This document shows, one piece after another, positions 17,741-26,292 of a stretch of DNA of 64,000 nt (the stretch's first letter is position 1; the number at the start of each line of letters is the position of its first letter). The notes beneath the pieces were generated by a model. It was not told the DNA's origin. It made no database searches and worked only from the letters and a program-made list of their open reading frames with translations. The position numbers were made by a program, and so were the translations under genes. The DNA comes from an uncultured Flavobacterium sp. Lineage in GTDB: Bacteria; Bacteroidota; Bacteroidia; Flavobacteriales; Flavobacteriaceae. The DNA is taken from NCBI GenBank assembly GCA_943912855.1, contig CALTVC010000001.1, forward strand, positions 496,001-560,000, read 5' to 3'.

Positions 17741-18349
17741 TTATTTTTCGCTTGCATAACGCCTTGCTACTTCTTCCCAGTTGATTACACTGAAGAACGC
17801 TTCAATGTAATCAGGCCTGCGGTTTTGGTAGTTTAGGTAATACGCATGTTCCCATACGTCAAGACCAAGGATTGGAGTACCACCACAGCCTACTTCCGGC
17901 ATTAGTGGGTTATCCTGGTTTGGTGTACCACATACCTCAAGTTTACCACCCGGGTGTACACAAAGCCATGCCCAGCCAGAACCAAACTGTGTAGCTGCAG
18001 CCTTAGCGAATTTCGCTTTGAACTCTTCAAACGTACCGAATGATTTTTCAATCGCAGCTTCAAGTTCGCCTGTAGGCTCACCACCACCTTTTGGAGAAAG
18101 GATAGTCCAGAACAGGTTGTGATTATAAAAACCGCCACCGTTGTTACGTACGGCTGCATTGGTTTTGTCAAGGTTAATAAGTATGTTCTCTATTGTTTTA
18201 CCTTCAAGATCAGTACCTGCAATAGCATTGTTCAGGTTTGTAGTGTATGCGTTATGATGCTTGGTATGGTGAATTTCCATGGTGCGGGCATCAATGTGCG
18301 GCTCCAATGCGTCGTATGCGTAAGGTAATTTCGGTAATTCAAAAGCCAT
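17741..18349 (-). CDS. sod: Superoxide dismutase, Fe/Mn family
   Basis: A 202-residue cytosolic enzyme dismutating superoxide to peroxide and oxygen. Metal ligands are His27 in EIHHTKHH, His in [11 protein letters not shown], and Asp and His in [16 protein letters not shown]. The residues GGGFYNH and GTPNQDNPL resemble Mn-type enzymes, in which the outer-sphere Gln comes from the C-terminal half, so Mn or cambialistic use is more likely than strict Fe. No signal peptide is present. It has a promoter at 18389 and its own terminator, so it is monocistronic. Confidence 0.96.
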   Translation of the reverse strand: MAFELPKLPYAYDALEPHIDARTMEIHHTKHHNAYTTNLNNAIAGTDLEGKTIENILINLDKTNAAVRNNGGGFYNHNLFWTILSPKGGGEPTGELEAAIEKSFGTFEEFKAKFAKAAATQFGSGWAWLCVHPGGKLEVCGTPNQDNPLMPEVGCGGTPILGLDVWEHAYYLNYQNRRPDYIEAFFSVINWEEVARRYASEK

Positions 18350-18388
18350 GATTATCTCGGTTTAAAAGATTAGTACTAAATTTCAAAT

Positions 18389-18416
18389 CAAATTTAGGGA
18401 TTTTAGGCATTACAAA
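18389..18416 (-). promoter_or_regulatory. Promoter of the superoxide dismutase gene
   Basis: On the minus strand a -7 element TAAATTTG (18396-18389) lies 16 bases downstream of TTTG (18416-18413). The leader to the ATG at 18349 is about 39 bases. Confidence 0.6.
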
Positions 18417-18496
18417 AAATAACATTTTGTAAATATTTAAGGACGGAAATAATAAAATCACATTTGAAAATCCCTATCTAAATAATACAGCTAATT

Positions 18497-19810
18497 TTAA
18501 AAATTAATTACTGGTGTATATTCATAAGTTTTATATCTTATCTCCTCATGAACTTTACAGTCCTTCTCATCAAGAACTAAATATTCTTCATGAGAAATTT
18601 CATAATTAGGATTAATTAATATCTTTAGCTTTCCTTGGTCGTTATAATCTCTACTAATAAATTCCCAATTCAAGAATATCTCCGACTGCTTACCTTTAAT
18701 TGGCACCAATTTAATCTCTTCGGAAATAAAATAATCTTTCTGCACTAAAAAGTTTCGCTCGGGCTGAATCAAACAAGAATTAGAATTTATATAAACATTT
18801 CTTTTGTATGATTTAATCTCAGAAAGTCTTGGTGTCTTAACTTCTATCTCTTCAAAATCACCATCAAAAAAAATTCTAATTTTATAATCTTCAATTACAC
18901 CTGAACCAATATTATCTAATATAATTTCAAAAAATAGCGGACACTTATCGTCGGCAATACTGTTGAACGATAATTTCATATTTTTTTCATTTTTACACAC
19001 TTTTTTAGGATATAAGCTTTTTTTATATTCTTCAGAATTTATATCAACACCATTTATGTAAATTTTGTTTTTAAAAATACTATCGCTTATTTTTTTCTTC
19101 TTTTTTAAATTAAAAAGGAACAAAAACATCTTTACATAAAATGGTAATTGAAGTGATGTATCTTTTAATATTTCCGCATAAGAAGGCATAATAAACTTTT
19201 TTTCATGTTCAATATCCTTCTCATTTTCTAGTCTGTAATTACAAATAACTTTAGTGTATAACGGATTATGGACAAGAGTATCTACACCACCTTTAAAGTT
19301 GAAAAGAACTGAAACTTGTCTATCTCTCGTAAAATCTTGATTTCTCAAATACCAATCTAAAACAATTTTATTATCAAAAATCTTCTCCGAAATATAATCC
19401 CAAAAACATATTTGAATTCCAAATTTATTATCCTTTAATCTTTCAATATTTATTGTCCTGATATATTCCTCAAGTACTTTATCTTTTTCTAAAGTAGTTG
19501 CGATAATATACTTCTTTAACGTAGGTTTAAAACTTTCAGCAAGCTGGATTTCTTTATCAATTTCACTTATAGTCAAACTGTTTAATTTTCCGTCCTTCTT
19601 AAATTTTTTAAAATTTTTACATTGAATACCGTAATAAACATTCTCTCCTTTTGGCATACCATATATGTCAACGCCATTTTGTCCCTGAGAATTAGTAGAA
19701 TTATAATCTATCTCATTAGGAATCTGCCAAAGTTGACCCCAAAGCTTTAAACAAAGCTCTTCAAAATCTGTCCAATTTACTGGCGGATAAATTCTATTTT
19801 TTGAAAGCAT
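18497..19810 (-). CDS. Restriction-endonuclease-like N-terminal domain with unknown C-terminal region
   Basis: A 437-residue protein with clearly lower GC than its neighbours. Residues 10-110 look like a PD-(D/E)XK nuclease fold: a first helix WTDFEELCLKLWGQLW, then Asp48 in GQNGVDIYG and the QCK triplet at 63-65 in YYGIQCKNFK, matching the D-(E/Q)xK active site of Mrr-type nucleases. Residues 200-437 have no domain I know, but the end looks beta-rich (FEIILDNIGSGVIEDYKIRI, VYINSNSCLIQPERNF). No methylase or specificity gene is adjacent. A defence nuclease or a stray accessory gene fits best. The start follows the ATG at 19810; a one-mismatch -7 element is upstream. Confidence 0.75.
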   Translation of the reverse strand: MLSKNRIYPPVNWTDFEELCLKLWGQLWQIPNEIDYNSTNSQGQNGVDIYGMPKGENVYYGIQCKNFKKFKKDGKLNSLTISEIDKEIQLAESFKPTLKKYIIATTLEKDKVLEEYIRTINIERLKDNKFGIQICFWDYISEKIFDNKIVLDWYLRNQDFTRDRQVSVLFNFKGGVDTLVHNPLYTKVICNYRLENEKDIEHEKKFIMPSYAEILKDTSLQLPFYVKMFLFLFNLKKKKKISDSIFKNKIYINGVDINSEEYKKSLYPKKVCKNEKNMKLSFNSIADDKCPLFFEIILDNIGSGVIEDYKIRIFFDGDFEEIEVKTPRLSEIKSYKRNVYINSNSCLIQPERNFLVQKDYFISEEIKLVPIKGKQSEIFLNWEFISRDYNDQGKLKILINPNYEISHEEYLVLDEKDCKVHEEIRYKTYEYTPVINF

Positions 19811-19887
19811 TAAATATTTTATAGTAAAGTTATTTATACAACATTCCCAAAGATAAAAAACATCCTAAAACCCCACTCCCCTTTCAC

Positions 19888-19895
19888 TATATTTG
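19888..19895 (+). promoter_or_regulatory. Promoter -7 element TATATTTG with almost no leader
   Basis: Exact TAnnTTTG match whose last base is only four bases before the ATG at 19900, so the transcript should start at or next to the start codon. Confidence 0.55.
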
Positions 19896-19899
19896 TACT

Positions 19900-22800
19900 A
19901 TGCCACAAACCGCTTTTTCTATATACAATGCCTCGGCAGGATCGGGCAAAACCTACACACTGGTTAAAGAATACCTGCGCATACTGCTCACCTCACCTAC
20001 CGATGACGCGTACCGCCGCATCCTTGCCATTACCTTTACCAATAAGGCAGTTGCGGAGATGAAGAGCCGTATTATTCTTAATCTTTCTGACTTTGCGAAA
20101 GACGAATCTGGTCCGCGTGCCGAAGCCCTTATGCAGGTGCTCAGTACCGAAACAGGGCTGTCTATAGCTACGATAATGGATAAGAGCCGTGCCATTATAA
20201 AGCACATCATCCATAACTACGCCGCGTTTGACATCAGTACCATAGACCGATTTACGCACAAGGTTATCCGTGCTTTTGCGCACGACCTTAACCTGCCCGT
20301 AACCTTTGAGGTATCACTGGAAACCGACATCCTGCTCCAGGAAGCGGTAGATGCCGTAATAGCCAAAGCAGGCGAAGACACTACGCTAACTTCACTGTTG
20401 GTAGATTTCTCGTTAGACAAGACCGACAATGATAAGAGTTGGGATGTAACCCACGAACTGTTCCAGACCGGGAAGCTACTCGTAGATGAAAACAACCGCA
20501 ACGAACTGGAACAGTTTGAGAGCAAAACCATAGAAGACTTTGTTGGCATTAAGAAAAAACTAGCCGAAACGGTAGAAAAACTTGAAGCCCAGTGTGTGGC
20601 TATGGCCAATGAAATGCTTGCCACACTTGAGAACAACGGTGTCGACTTAAAGTCGTTTTCGCGGGGTACGTTCCCGAATCATATTGGGTACATACGCGAT
20701 GGTGTCCTAAAACCTTCTCATAAGCGTTTTTATGAGGTGGAGGAAGTAGCCATAAACAAAACCGCCAAAGACCGCGCGGTCATAGAAAACCTTTTGCCTG
20801 ATTTAATCCTTCAGCTAAAAAAGATATACAAGCATTACGAGAAGAAGAACTTTTACGAAGCCTTCCTTAAAAACATTACGCCACTTTCCCTGCTTAACAC
20901 CATTGGGCAGGAACTAAAGCGCATACAGGAGGAGCAAAACGTGCTTTCTATTTCGGAGTTTAATGCCATTATAAATAAAGAGATACAAAACCAGCCCGCG
21001 CCGTTCATATATGAGCGCCTGGGCGAACGTTACCGTCATTTTTTTATAGACGAGTTCCAGGATACAAGCCACATGCAGTGGCACAACCTGATTCCGCTTA
21101 TAGACAACGCCCTTGCGGGTGAAGACCTGCACGCAGGCCAGGGTTCGCTTATGATAGTGGGCGACCCGAAGCAAAGCATTTACCGCTGGCGTGGCGGCCG
21201 TGCCGAACAGTTCATAGAGCTGGGCAAAGAAGCCTTTAACCCGTTCTCTAACCCGAGTAAGCAAACCGTAACGCTTGATACCAACTTCAGGAGTTTTAGC
21301 GAAGTCATAGGTTTTAACAACGGGTTCTTCACGTTTTTGGCACAGAAATTTGACAATGCCGAATACCGCGAATTGTATACCAACAGCGCACAGGGTGTAA
21401 ACCCAAAGGCAGGTGGTTATGTAAATATTTCGTTCATTCCCGAAATAGAGAAAGATAGTGACATTGATAACGAAGAGGAAGAAATCACGAAAGATGACCT
21501 CTATCTTCAGGCAACGCTGGATATTATACACAAAGCGAGAGCGAGGGGTTTCCAATACAAAGACATTGTACTGCTTACGCGAAAGCGTCAGCCCGGGGTA
21601 TTGCTTGCCAATTACCTTACTGAGCATGGCATCCGCATATTATCGTCGGAAACGCTACTGATAGAGAATGCCACCGAGGTAAAGCTCATCATTAATCTGC
21701 TTCGCTATCTTAAAAGCAATGAAAACAAGGAGGCAAAAGCGCATTTCCTGTACTTTGCAAGCCGTACCCAAACGCAGATTCCTACGCACGATTTCATAGC
21801 CCAAGGCATGGAACAGCCTAATGAACCCACGCTGGAAAACTGGCTGGGGCAATTCGGCATAAAGATATCGTTTAAAGACTGCCGTAAAAAGTCGCTTTAC
21901 GAAGCAGTAGAAAGCATTATCGATGCTTTCATTAAGGAAAAAGCCAACCAGAGTTACGTGCAGTACTTCCTGGATCTGGTCCTGGAGCGCGACATCCGTA
22001 CGCAGAGTGGCATTGCCGATTTCCTGGAATATTGGGATAAAAACGGCTCTAAGTTCAGCATACCATCGCCCGAAGGAGATGATGCTGTACGCATAATGAC
22101 CATCCATAAAAGTAAGGGATTGGAATTCCCGGTAGTGATTTTCCCTTTTGCAGAGGAAGATTACAGCCGTGCTCGCCGGGATAAGCTTTGGCTGGAACTG
22201 GACGACGAAACCTTTGAATTTGAAAAAGCCCTTATAGACAGCAGTAAAGCCGTTACCGAATATGGCGAAAAGGCAGCCGAAATCTACAACACCAAGGCAC
22301 AGGAGGAAATGCTTGATAACATTAACATCCTGTATGTGGCGCTGACCCGTGCCGAGGAGCAACTGTATATTATCAGTAACCGAAACTTCAGTAAAACAGG
22401 TGCTTTGCCAGAGAACAACATGTCGACTTACTTTATTGAGTACCTAATGCAACAGGGGCAGTTTAACCGCGACATTGCCGAATATGAGTTTGGGTATCCT
22501 GAACGTATTTCCGAACCGGAACTACATGAGGGGGAACAGCCAAAAATACAGGTGGTGCACAAACGCTTTAACCCACGTATGGTGAAAATCGCACAGCGCG
22601 AATCGCTTATGTGGGGCAGTACACAACAGAAAGCCATTGAGTTTGGTAACGTTACCCACGAAGTGCTTTCGTTTGTAAAAACCAAAGACGACATAGATAC
22701 CGCACTGACCAAAGCCATAGAAAACGGACTCATTACCACCAGCCAACGTGAAGACATGGAGGAGATTATTACGGTTGTGGTTACACACCCAGACCTTGAA

Positions 22801-23055
22801 ATTTTCTTTGCTGAAGGCAATACCGTATTTAATGAGCATAATATAATAGGCCCCGGCATCCCGAACCTGAAACCCGACCGTGTGGCTATTAACGGTACTT
22901 CGGCGTATTTGTTAGATTATAAAACAGGTAAGCACCAGGACAAGTATGCCAAGCAACTTGCAGGCTATGCTTTTGCATTAAAACAAATGGGGTATACCGT
23001 GGAAAAACAAACCATAGTATATATAGGTGAAGAAATGGAGATTGTGCATACTTAG
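19900..23055 (+). CDS. AddA/RecB-like UvrD-family helicase with C-terminal nuclease domain
   Basis: A 1051-residue DNA repair enzyme of superfamily 1. Motif I is ASAGSGKT (Gly14-Thr18), motif II FIDEFQDTSHMQW, motif III VGDPKQSIYRWRGG, motif IV DTNFRS, motif V IMTIHKSKGLEFPVVIF and motif VI LYVALTRAEEQLY. The C-terminal part (about 900-1050) has HEVLSFV and LLDYKTGK, the active site of a RecB-type nuclease. Such proteins resect double-strand breaks together with an AddB-like partner. No AddB-like gene is seen next to it here, where it would be expected in an addAB pair. The gene stands between a divergent accessory gene and kbl. Confidence 0.92.
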   Translation: MPQTAFSIYNASAGSGKTYTLVKEYLRILLTSPTDDAYRRILAITFTNKAVAEMKSRIILNLSDFAKDESGPRAEALMQVLSTETGLSIATIMDKSRAIIKHIIHNYAAFDISTIDRFTHKVIRAFAHDLNLPVTFEVSLETDILLQEAVDAVIAKAGEDTTLTSLLVDFSLDKTDNDKSWDVTHELFQTGKLLVDENNRNELEQFESKTIEDFVGIKKKLAETVEKLEAQCVAMANEMLATLENNGVDLKSFSRGTFPNHIGYIRDGVLKPSHKRFYEVEEVAINKTAKDRAVIENLLPDLILQLKKIYKHYEKKNFYEAFLKNITPLSLLNTIGQELKRIQEEQNVLSISEFNAIINKEIQNQPAPFIYERLGERYRHFFIDEFQDTSHMQWHNLIPLIDNALAGEDLHAGQGSLMIVGDPKQSIYRWRGGRAEQFIELGKEAFNPFSNPSKQTVTLDTNFRSFSEVIGFNNGFFTFLAQKFDNAEYRELYTNSAQGVNPKAGGYVNISFIPEIEKDSDIDNEEEEITKDDLYLQATLDIIHKARARGFQYKDIVLLTRKRQPGVLLANYLTEHGIRILSSETLLIENATEVKLIINLLRYLKSNENKEAKAHFLYFASRTQTQIPTHDFIAQGMEQPNEPTLENWLGQFGIKISFKDCRKKSLYEAVESIIDAFIKEKANQSYVQYFLDLVLERDIRTQSGIADFLEYWDKNGSKFSIPSPEGDDAVRIMTIHKSKGLEFPVVIFPFAEEDYSRARRDKLWLELDDETFEFEKALIDSSKAVTEYGEKAAEIYNTKAQEEMLDNINILYVALTRAEEQLYIISNRNFSKTGALPENNMSTYFIEYLMQQGQFNRDIAEYEFGYPERISEPELHEGEQPKIQVVHKRFNPRMVKIAQRESLMWGSTQQKAIEFGNVTHEVLSFVKTKDDIDTALTKAIENGLITTSQREDMEEIITVVVTHPDLEIFFAEGNTVFNEHNIIGPGIPNLKPDRVAINGTSAYLLDYKTGKHQDKYAKQLAGYAFALKQMGYTVEKQTIVYIGEEMEIVHT

Positions 23056-23253
23056 TTTTCAGTCGCAGTATTTGTTACACAGAGATACACGGAGGAGGCA
23101 CAGAGGTGCACAAAGAAAAAGTGCAATATCTTTAAAGTGAGTTGCTAAAACCTGTGCAATAGCAAAGTATCTTCATTTTGTAAGTATTTCCACTATTATC
23201 TTTACTGAAACTCAGTGTATCTCTGTGCCTCCTCCGTGCATCTCCGTGACATA
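23054..23253 (+). repeat. Pair of inverted copies of the ACACAGAGATACACGGAG repeat family
   Basis: GTTTTCAGTC at 23055-23064 leads into a copy at 23071-23115 rich in ACACAGAG, GGAGGAGGCACAGAG units. An inverted copy is at 23211-23250 (CTCAGTGTATCTCTGTGCCT and so on). The two can fold together around a 95-base middle. A related copy, also preceded by GTTTTCAGTC, is at 30437-30496. Confidence 0.8.
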
Positions 23254-23270
23254 GCTTTACAATAAATGCA

Positions 23271-23278
23271 TAACTTTG
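23271..23278 (+). promoter_or_regulatory. Promoter -7 element for kbl
   Basis: TAACTTTG, an exact TAnnTTTG match, 28 bases before the kbl ATG and just after the inverted repeat pair. Confidence 0.5.
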
Positions 23279-23306
23279 TCATAAAGTATAAACAACAAAC
23301 TGAACT

Positions 23307-24500
23307 ATGTATTCAAAAATCAAAGAACACTTAGCTGCCGAGCTTGAAAGCATTAAAGAAAACGGCCTGTATAAAAAAGAACGCATTATTACATCACCAC
23401 AGGGAGCAGAGATAACCCTGACCACAGGCGAAACGGTACTAAACTTCTGCGCCAACAACTATCTGGGGCTATCGTCGCACCCGGAAGTGGTACAGGCAGC
23501 TAAAGATGCACTGGATACGCACGGTTTCGGTATGTCATCGGTTCGTTTTATATGCGGTACGCAGGACATCCACAAAAAACTTGAGGAAAGCGTTGCCAAC
23601 TTTTACGGCACGGAAGACACTATATTATATGCCGCTGCTTTTGATGCTAACGGTGGTGTTTTTGAACCTTTGCTTGGCGAAGAGGACGCTATTATATCGG
23701 ACAGTCTTAACCATGCCAGTATCATAGACGGCGTACGCCTGTGTAAAGCGGCTCGTTACCGTTATGAGAACAGCAACATGGAAGATCTGGAGGCCCAGCT
23801 TATAAAAGCCAACGAAGCGGGACACAGATTTAAGATTATTGTTACCGATGGTGTATTCAGTATGGATGGCGTAGTAGCCCCTCTTGATAAGATATGCGAC
23901 CTTGCCGATAAGTACGATGCACTTGTTATGGTAGACGAATGCCACGCTGCCGGTTTTATAGGCGCTACCGGTAAAGGTACGCTTGAAGCAAAAGGCGTTA
24001 TGGGCCGTGTAGATATTATTACAGGTACACTAGGAAAAGCACTTGGTGGAGCTATGGGTGGCTACACTACAGGTAAAAAAGAAATCATAGAAATACTAAG
24101 GCAACGTTCGCGTCCGTACCTGTTTAGTAATTCGCTTGCGCCATCTATAGTAGGTGCTTCTATAAAGGTATTTGAACTGCTTGAAAAAGACACATCACTT
24201 CGCGATACCCTGGAATGGAATACCAACTATTTTAAAGATGGTATGAAAAAAGCCGGCTTTGACATCATAGACGGAGACAGCGCCATTGTACCCGTAATGC
24301 TATACGATGCAAAGCTGAGCCAAACCATGGCCGACGAACTTTTAAAGAAAGGAATTTATGTTATAGGATTCTTCTTCCCGGTGGTTCCTAAAGAAAAAGC
24401 AAGGATAAGAGTACAACTTTCAGCCGCGCATACACAGGCACATTTAGACAAAGCAATAGCTTCATTTACAGAGGTTGGGAAAGCATTGGGTGTGATTTAA
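23307..24500 (+). CDS. kbl: Glycine C-acetyltransferase (2-amino-3-ketobutyrate CoA ligase)
   Basis: A 397-residue PLP enzyme that cleaves 2-amino-3-ketobutyrate with CoA to glycine and acetyl-CoA, the second step of threonine breakdown, and works in the cytosol. It belongs to the alpha-oxoamine synthase family: [57 protein letters not shown] and the PLP-lysine motif [14 protein letters not shown]. The length and the [13 protein letters not shown] end agree with Kbl rather than with 8-amino-7-oxononanoate synthase, but the families are close. Threonine dehydrogenase (tdh) is not adjacent. Confidence 0.92.
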   Translation: MYSKIKEHLAAELESIKENGLYKKERIITSPQGAEITLTTGETVLNFCANNYLGLSSHPEVVQAAKDALDTHGFGMSSVRFICGTQDIHKKLEESVANFYGTEDTILYAAAFDANGGVFEPLLGEEDAIISDSLNHASIIDGVRLCKAARYRYENSNMEDLEAQLIKANEAGHRFKIIVTDGVFSMDGVVAPLDKICDLADKYDALVMVDECHAAGFIGATGKGTLEAKGVMGRVDIITGTLGKALGGAMGGYTTGKKEIIEILRQRSRPYLFSNSLAPSIVGASIKVFELLEKDTSLRDTLEWNTNYFKDGMKKAGFDIIDGDSAIVPVMLYDAKLSQTMADELLKKGIYVIGFFFPVVPKEKARIRVQLSAAHTQAHLDKAIASFTEVGKALGVI

Positions 24501-24543
24501 CTATTTTTTAAGCAGGCTTGTAGGATATATTCTGTTAATTCGT

Positions 24544-24574
24544 TTTGCCATTACGGTACAACAAAGTAATTTTG
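24544..24574 (+). promoter_or_regulatory. Strong promoter of the OmpA-like gene
   Basis: TTTG (24544-24547), a 19-base spacer and TAATTTTG (24567-24574), 36 bases before the ATG. Both elements match the Bacteroidota consensus at good spacing. Confidence 0.75.
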
Positions 24575-24610
24575 TAGTATATAACCTATATGTAATTAAA
24601 ACAAAAAAGT

Positions 24611-26002
24611 ATGAAACATCTAAACAAACTTTTCGTTGCTGCGCTCCTAGCAACAGGCCTTACAGCCCAGGCGCAGAATGAAGATAACCCTTGGGCTGTA
24701 TCCTTTGGTGTTAACGCAGTTAGCAACAGGTTCGGTTCGGCTTCAAAATTTGAAGACCAGTTCTCTAAGTACTTTAAAGCTGGCGAGCACTGGAATATTC
24801 TTCCTTCTGTATCTTACATTAACGTATCTCGCCACATTGGCGATGGTTTCTCTTTCGGTGTAACCGGATCGGTAAACAAAATAGATAAATGGGTATCTCG
24901 TGATGCAGCTACAAACACATACACTGTAACTGACCCGGGAGATCTTACTTACTACGCTGTAGATGGTATCATTAAATACGGCTTCCTTCAAAAGAGCTGG
25001 TTTAACCCTTACGTTCACGTAGGTGGTGGTTATACCTGGATTGACGAGCAGGGTAACGGTACTGTAAACGGTGGTCTTGGTATTAACTTCTGGTTTAGTG
25101 AGCATGTAGGTCTTACTGTACAGTCTACTTACAAGCACACGTTTGAAGACCAGGCAGATGCTAACGTACAACGTCATATTCAGCACTTTGCAGGTCTTAC
25201 CTTCAGGTTTGGTGGTAAAGACACTGATAAAGATGGTATCTATGACAAATATGACGAATGTCCGGATGTTGCAGGTCCGAAAGAATTTAACGGATGTCCT
25301 GACACAGATGGTGATGGTATCATAGACAAAAACGATTCTTGCCCGGATGTACCAGGTCTAAAAGAATTCAACGGATGTCCTGATACAGACGGTGACGGTA
25401 TTCCTGATAAAGATGACGCTTGTCCGGATGTAGCTGGTCTAAAAGAATTTAACGGATGTCCTGATACTGACAAAGACGGTATTGCTGATAAAGACGATAA
25501 GTGTCCTACAGTAGCTGGTCCTAAAGAAAACGGTGGTTGTCCATGGCCAGACACTGACAATGACGGTGTACTAGATAAAGACGATCTTTGCCCTAACGTA
25601 CCGGGTACTAAAGCTAACCGCGGATGTCCTGAAGTTACTGAAGACGTAATGAAAAAACTAAACGAGTACGGTAAAACTATCCTGTTTAACAGTGGTAAAG
25701 CTTCATTTAAAGCTGAAACAATACCGGTACTTAACTCTATGCTTGCTATCTTTAAAGAATACCCTCAAGCTCAGTTTAGCATTGAAGGCCACACTGATAG
25801 CGATGGTAGCGACAAACTAAACCAAACTCTATCTGAAAACAGGGCTGCTGCTGTAAAAGGTTTCCTTGTAGAAAACGGAATCGTTGCAGACAGGCTAACT
25901 TCAAGAGGTTATGGTGAGAGCAAACCAATTGCATCTAACAAAACTGCAAAAGGTAAAGCTCTTAACCGTAGGGTTGAAGTAAAACTTATCAAAACTGAAT
26001 AG
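24611..26002 (+). CDS. OmpA-family outer-membrane protein with thrombospondin type 3 repeats
   Basis: A 463-residue protein: signal peptide to about AQA-QN, an N-terminal eight-stranded barrel (residues 25-200), calcium-binding type 3 repeats at about 204-340, and a C-terminal OmpA domain (345-463) with the peptidoglycan-binding [30 protein letters not shown] and [12 protein letters not shown]. It ties the outer membrane to peptidoglycan. Codon use is noticeably more uniform than in neighbours (for example ggt and gta rich), and it has the best promoter and a strong terminator, which fit high expression. Confidence 0.94.
   Translation: MKHLNKLFVAALLATGLTAQAQNEDNPWAVSFGVNAVSNRFGSASKFEDQFSKYFKAGEHWNILPSVSYINVSRHIGDGFSFGVTGSVNKIDKWVSRDAATNTYTVTDPGDLTYYAVDGIIKYGFLQKSWFNPYVHVGGGYTWIDEQGNGTVNGGLGINFWFSEHVGLTVQSTYKHTFEDQADANVQRHIQHFAGLTFRFGGKDTDKDGIYDKYDECPDVAGPKEFNGCPDTDGDGIIDKNDSCPDVPGLKEFNGCPDTDGDGIPDKDDACPDVAGLKEFNGCPDTDKDGIADKDDKCPTVAGPKENGGCPWPDTDNDGVLDKDDLCPNVPGTKANRGCPEVTEDVMKKLNEYGKTILFNSGKASFKAETIPVLNSMLAIFKEYPQAQFSIEGHTDSDGSDKLNQTLSENRAAAVKGFLVENGIVADRLTSRGYGESKPIASNKTAKGKALNRRVEVKLIKTE
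25220..25630 (+). repeat. In-gene tandem type 3 repeats (DxDxDGI...CPxVxGxKE)
   Basis: Five related units of about 25-29 codons, each with an acidic DTDxDGxxDKxDxCPD calcium-binding core and FNGCPD or similar linker. The third and fourth linkers are nearly identical in DNA, so recent unit duplication is likely. Confidence 0.85.
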
Positions 26003-26025
26003 TTTTAAATAAGATATAAACTAAG

Positions 26026-26056
26026 AACGCCTCCACAATGTGGAGGCGTTTTTTTT
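26026..26056 (+). terminator. Terminator of the OmpA-like gene
   Basis: AACGCCTCCAC (26026-26036) pairs perfectly with GTGGAGGCGTT (26040-26050) around a three-base loop, then a run of T. Confidence 0.93.
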
Positions 26057-26115
26057 ATGCTTAATAGTGTCATAGAAAGCTTTGCTAATTGTACATGCTA
26101 CAAACCGCAACACAC

Positions 26116-26159
26116 GCTTACAACGGTGCTACTTTAGGCTTACAATAGTGTTACTTTAG
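26116..26159. repeat. Two tandem 22-base units
   Basis: GCTTACAACGGTGCTACTTTAG at 26116-26137 is followed at once by a copy at 26138-26159 with three differences. More degenerate CTACAAACC pieces lie on both sides. Not a CRISPR array. Confidence 0.6.
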
Positions 26160-26292
26160 TGCTACAAACCAGCAACATTTATACTACAGCAAGATCGTTA
26201 CTGTAGCACCTACAATGAAATATGATTAACGCAGGGGAAAAAAGGTTGAGAAGTATAAAAATGCGAAGTGCAAAAAACAGCATGAAATAATT

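Noticed and set aside
21655..22362. Minus-strand frame of 235 codons inside the AddA-like gene
   Set aside because: The plus-strand gene shows all helicase motifs in order across this stretch; the shadow frame has none.
25220..25630. Tandem DNA repeat as a possible array or mobile element
   Set aside because: The repeats are in frame within the OmpA-like gene and code for type 3 calcium-binding units.
26116..26159. CRISPR-like array
   Set aside because: Only two adjacent 22-base units with no spacers and no cas genes nearby.
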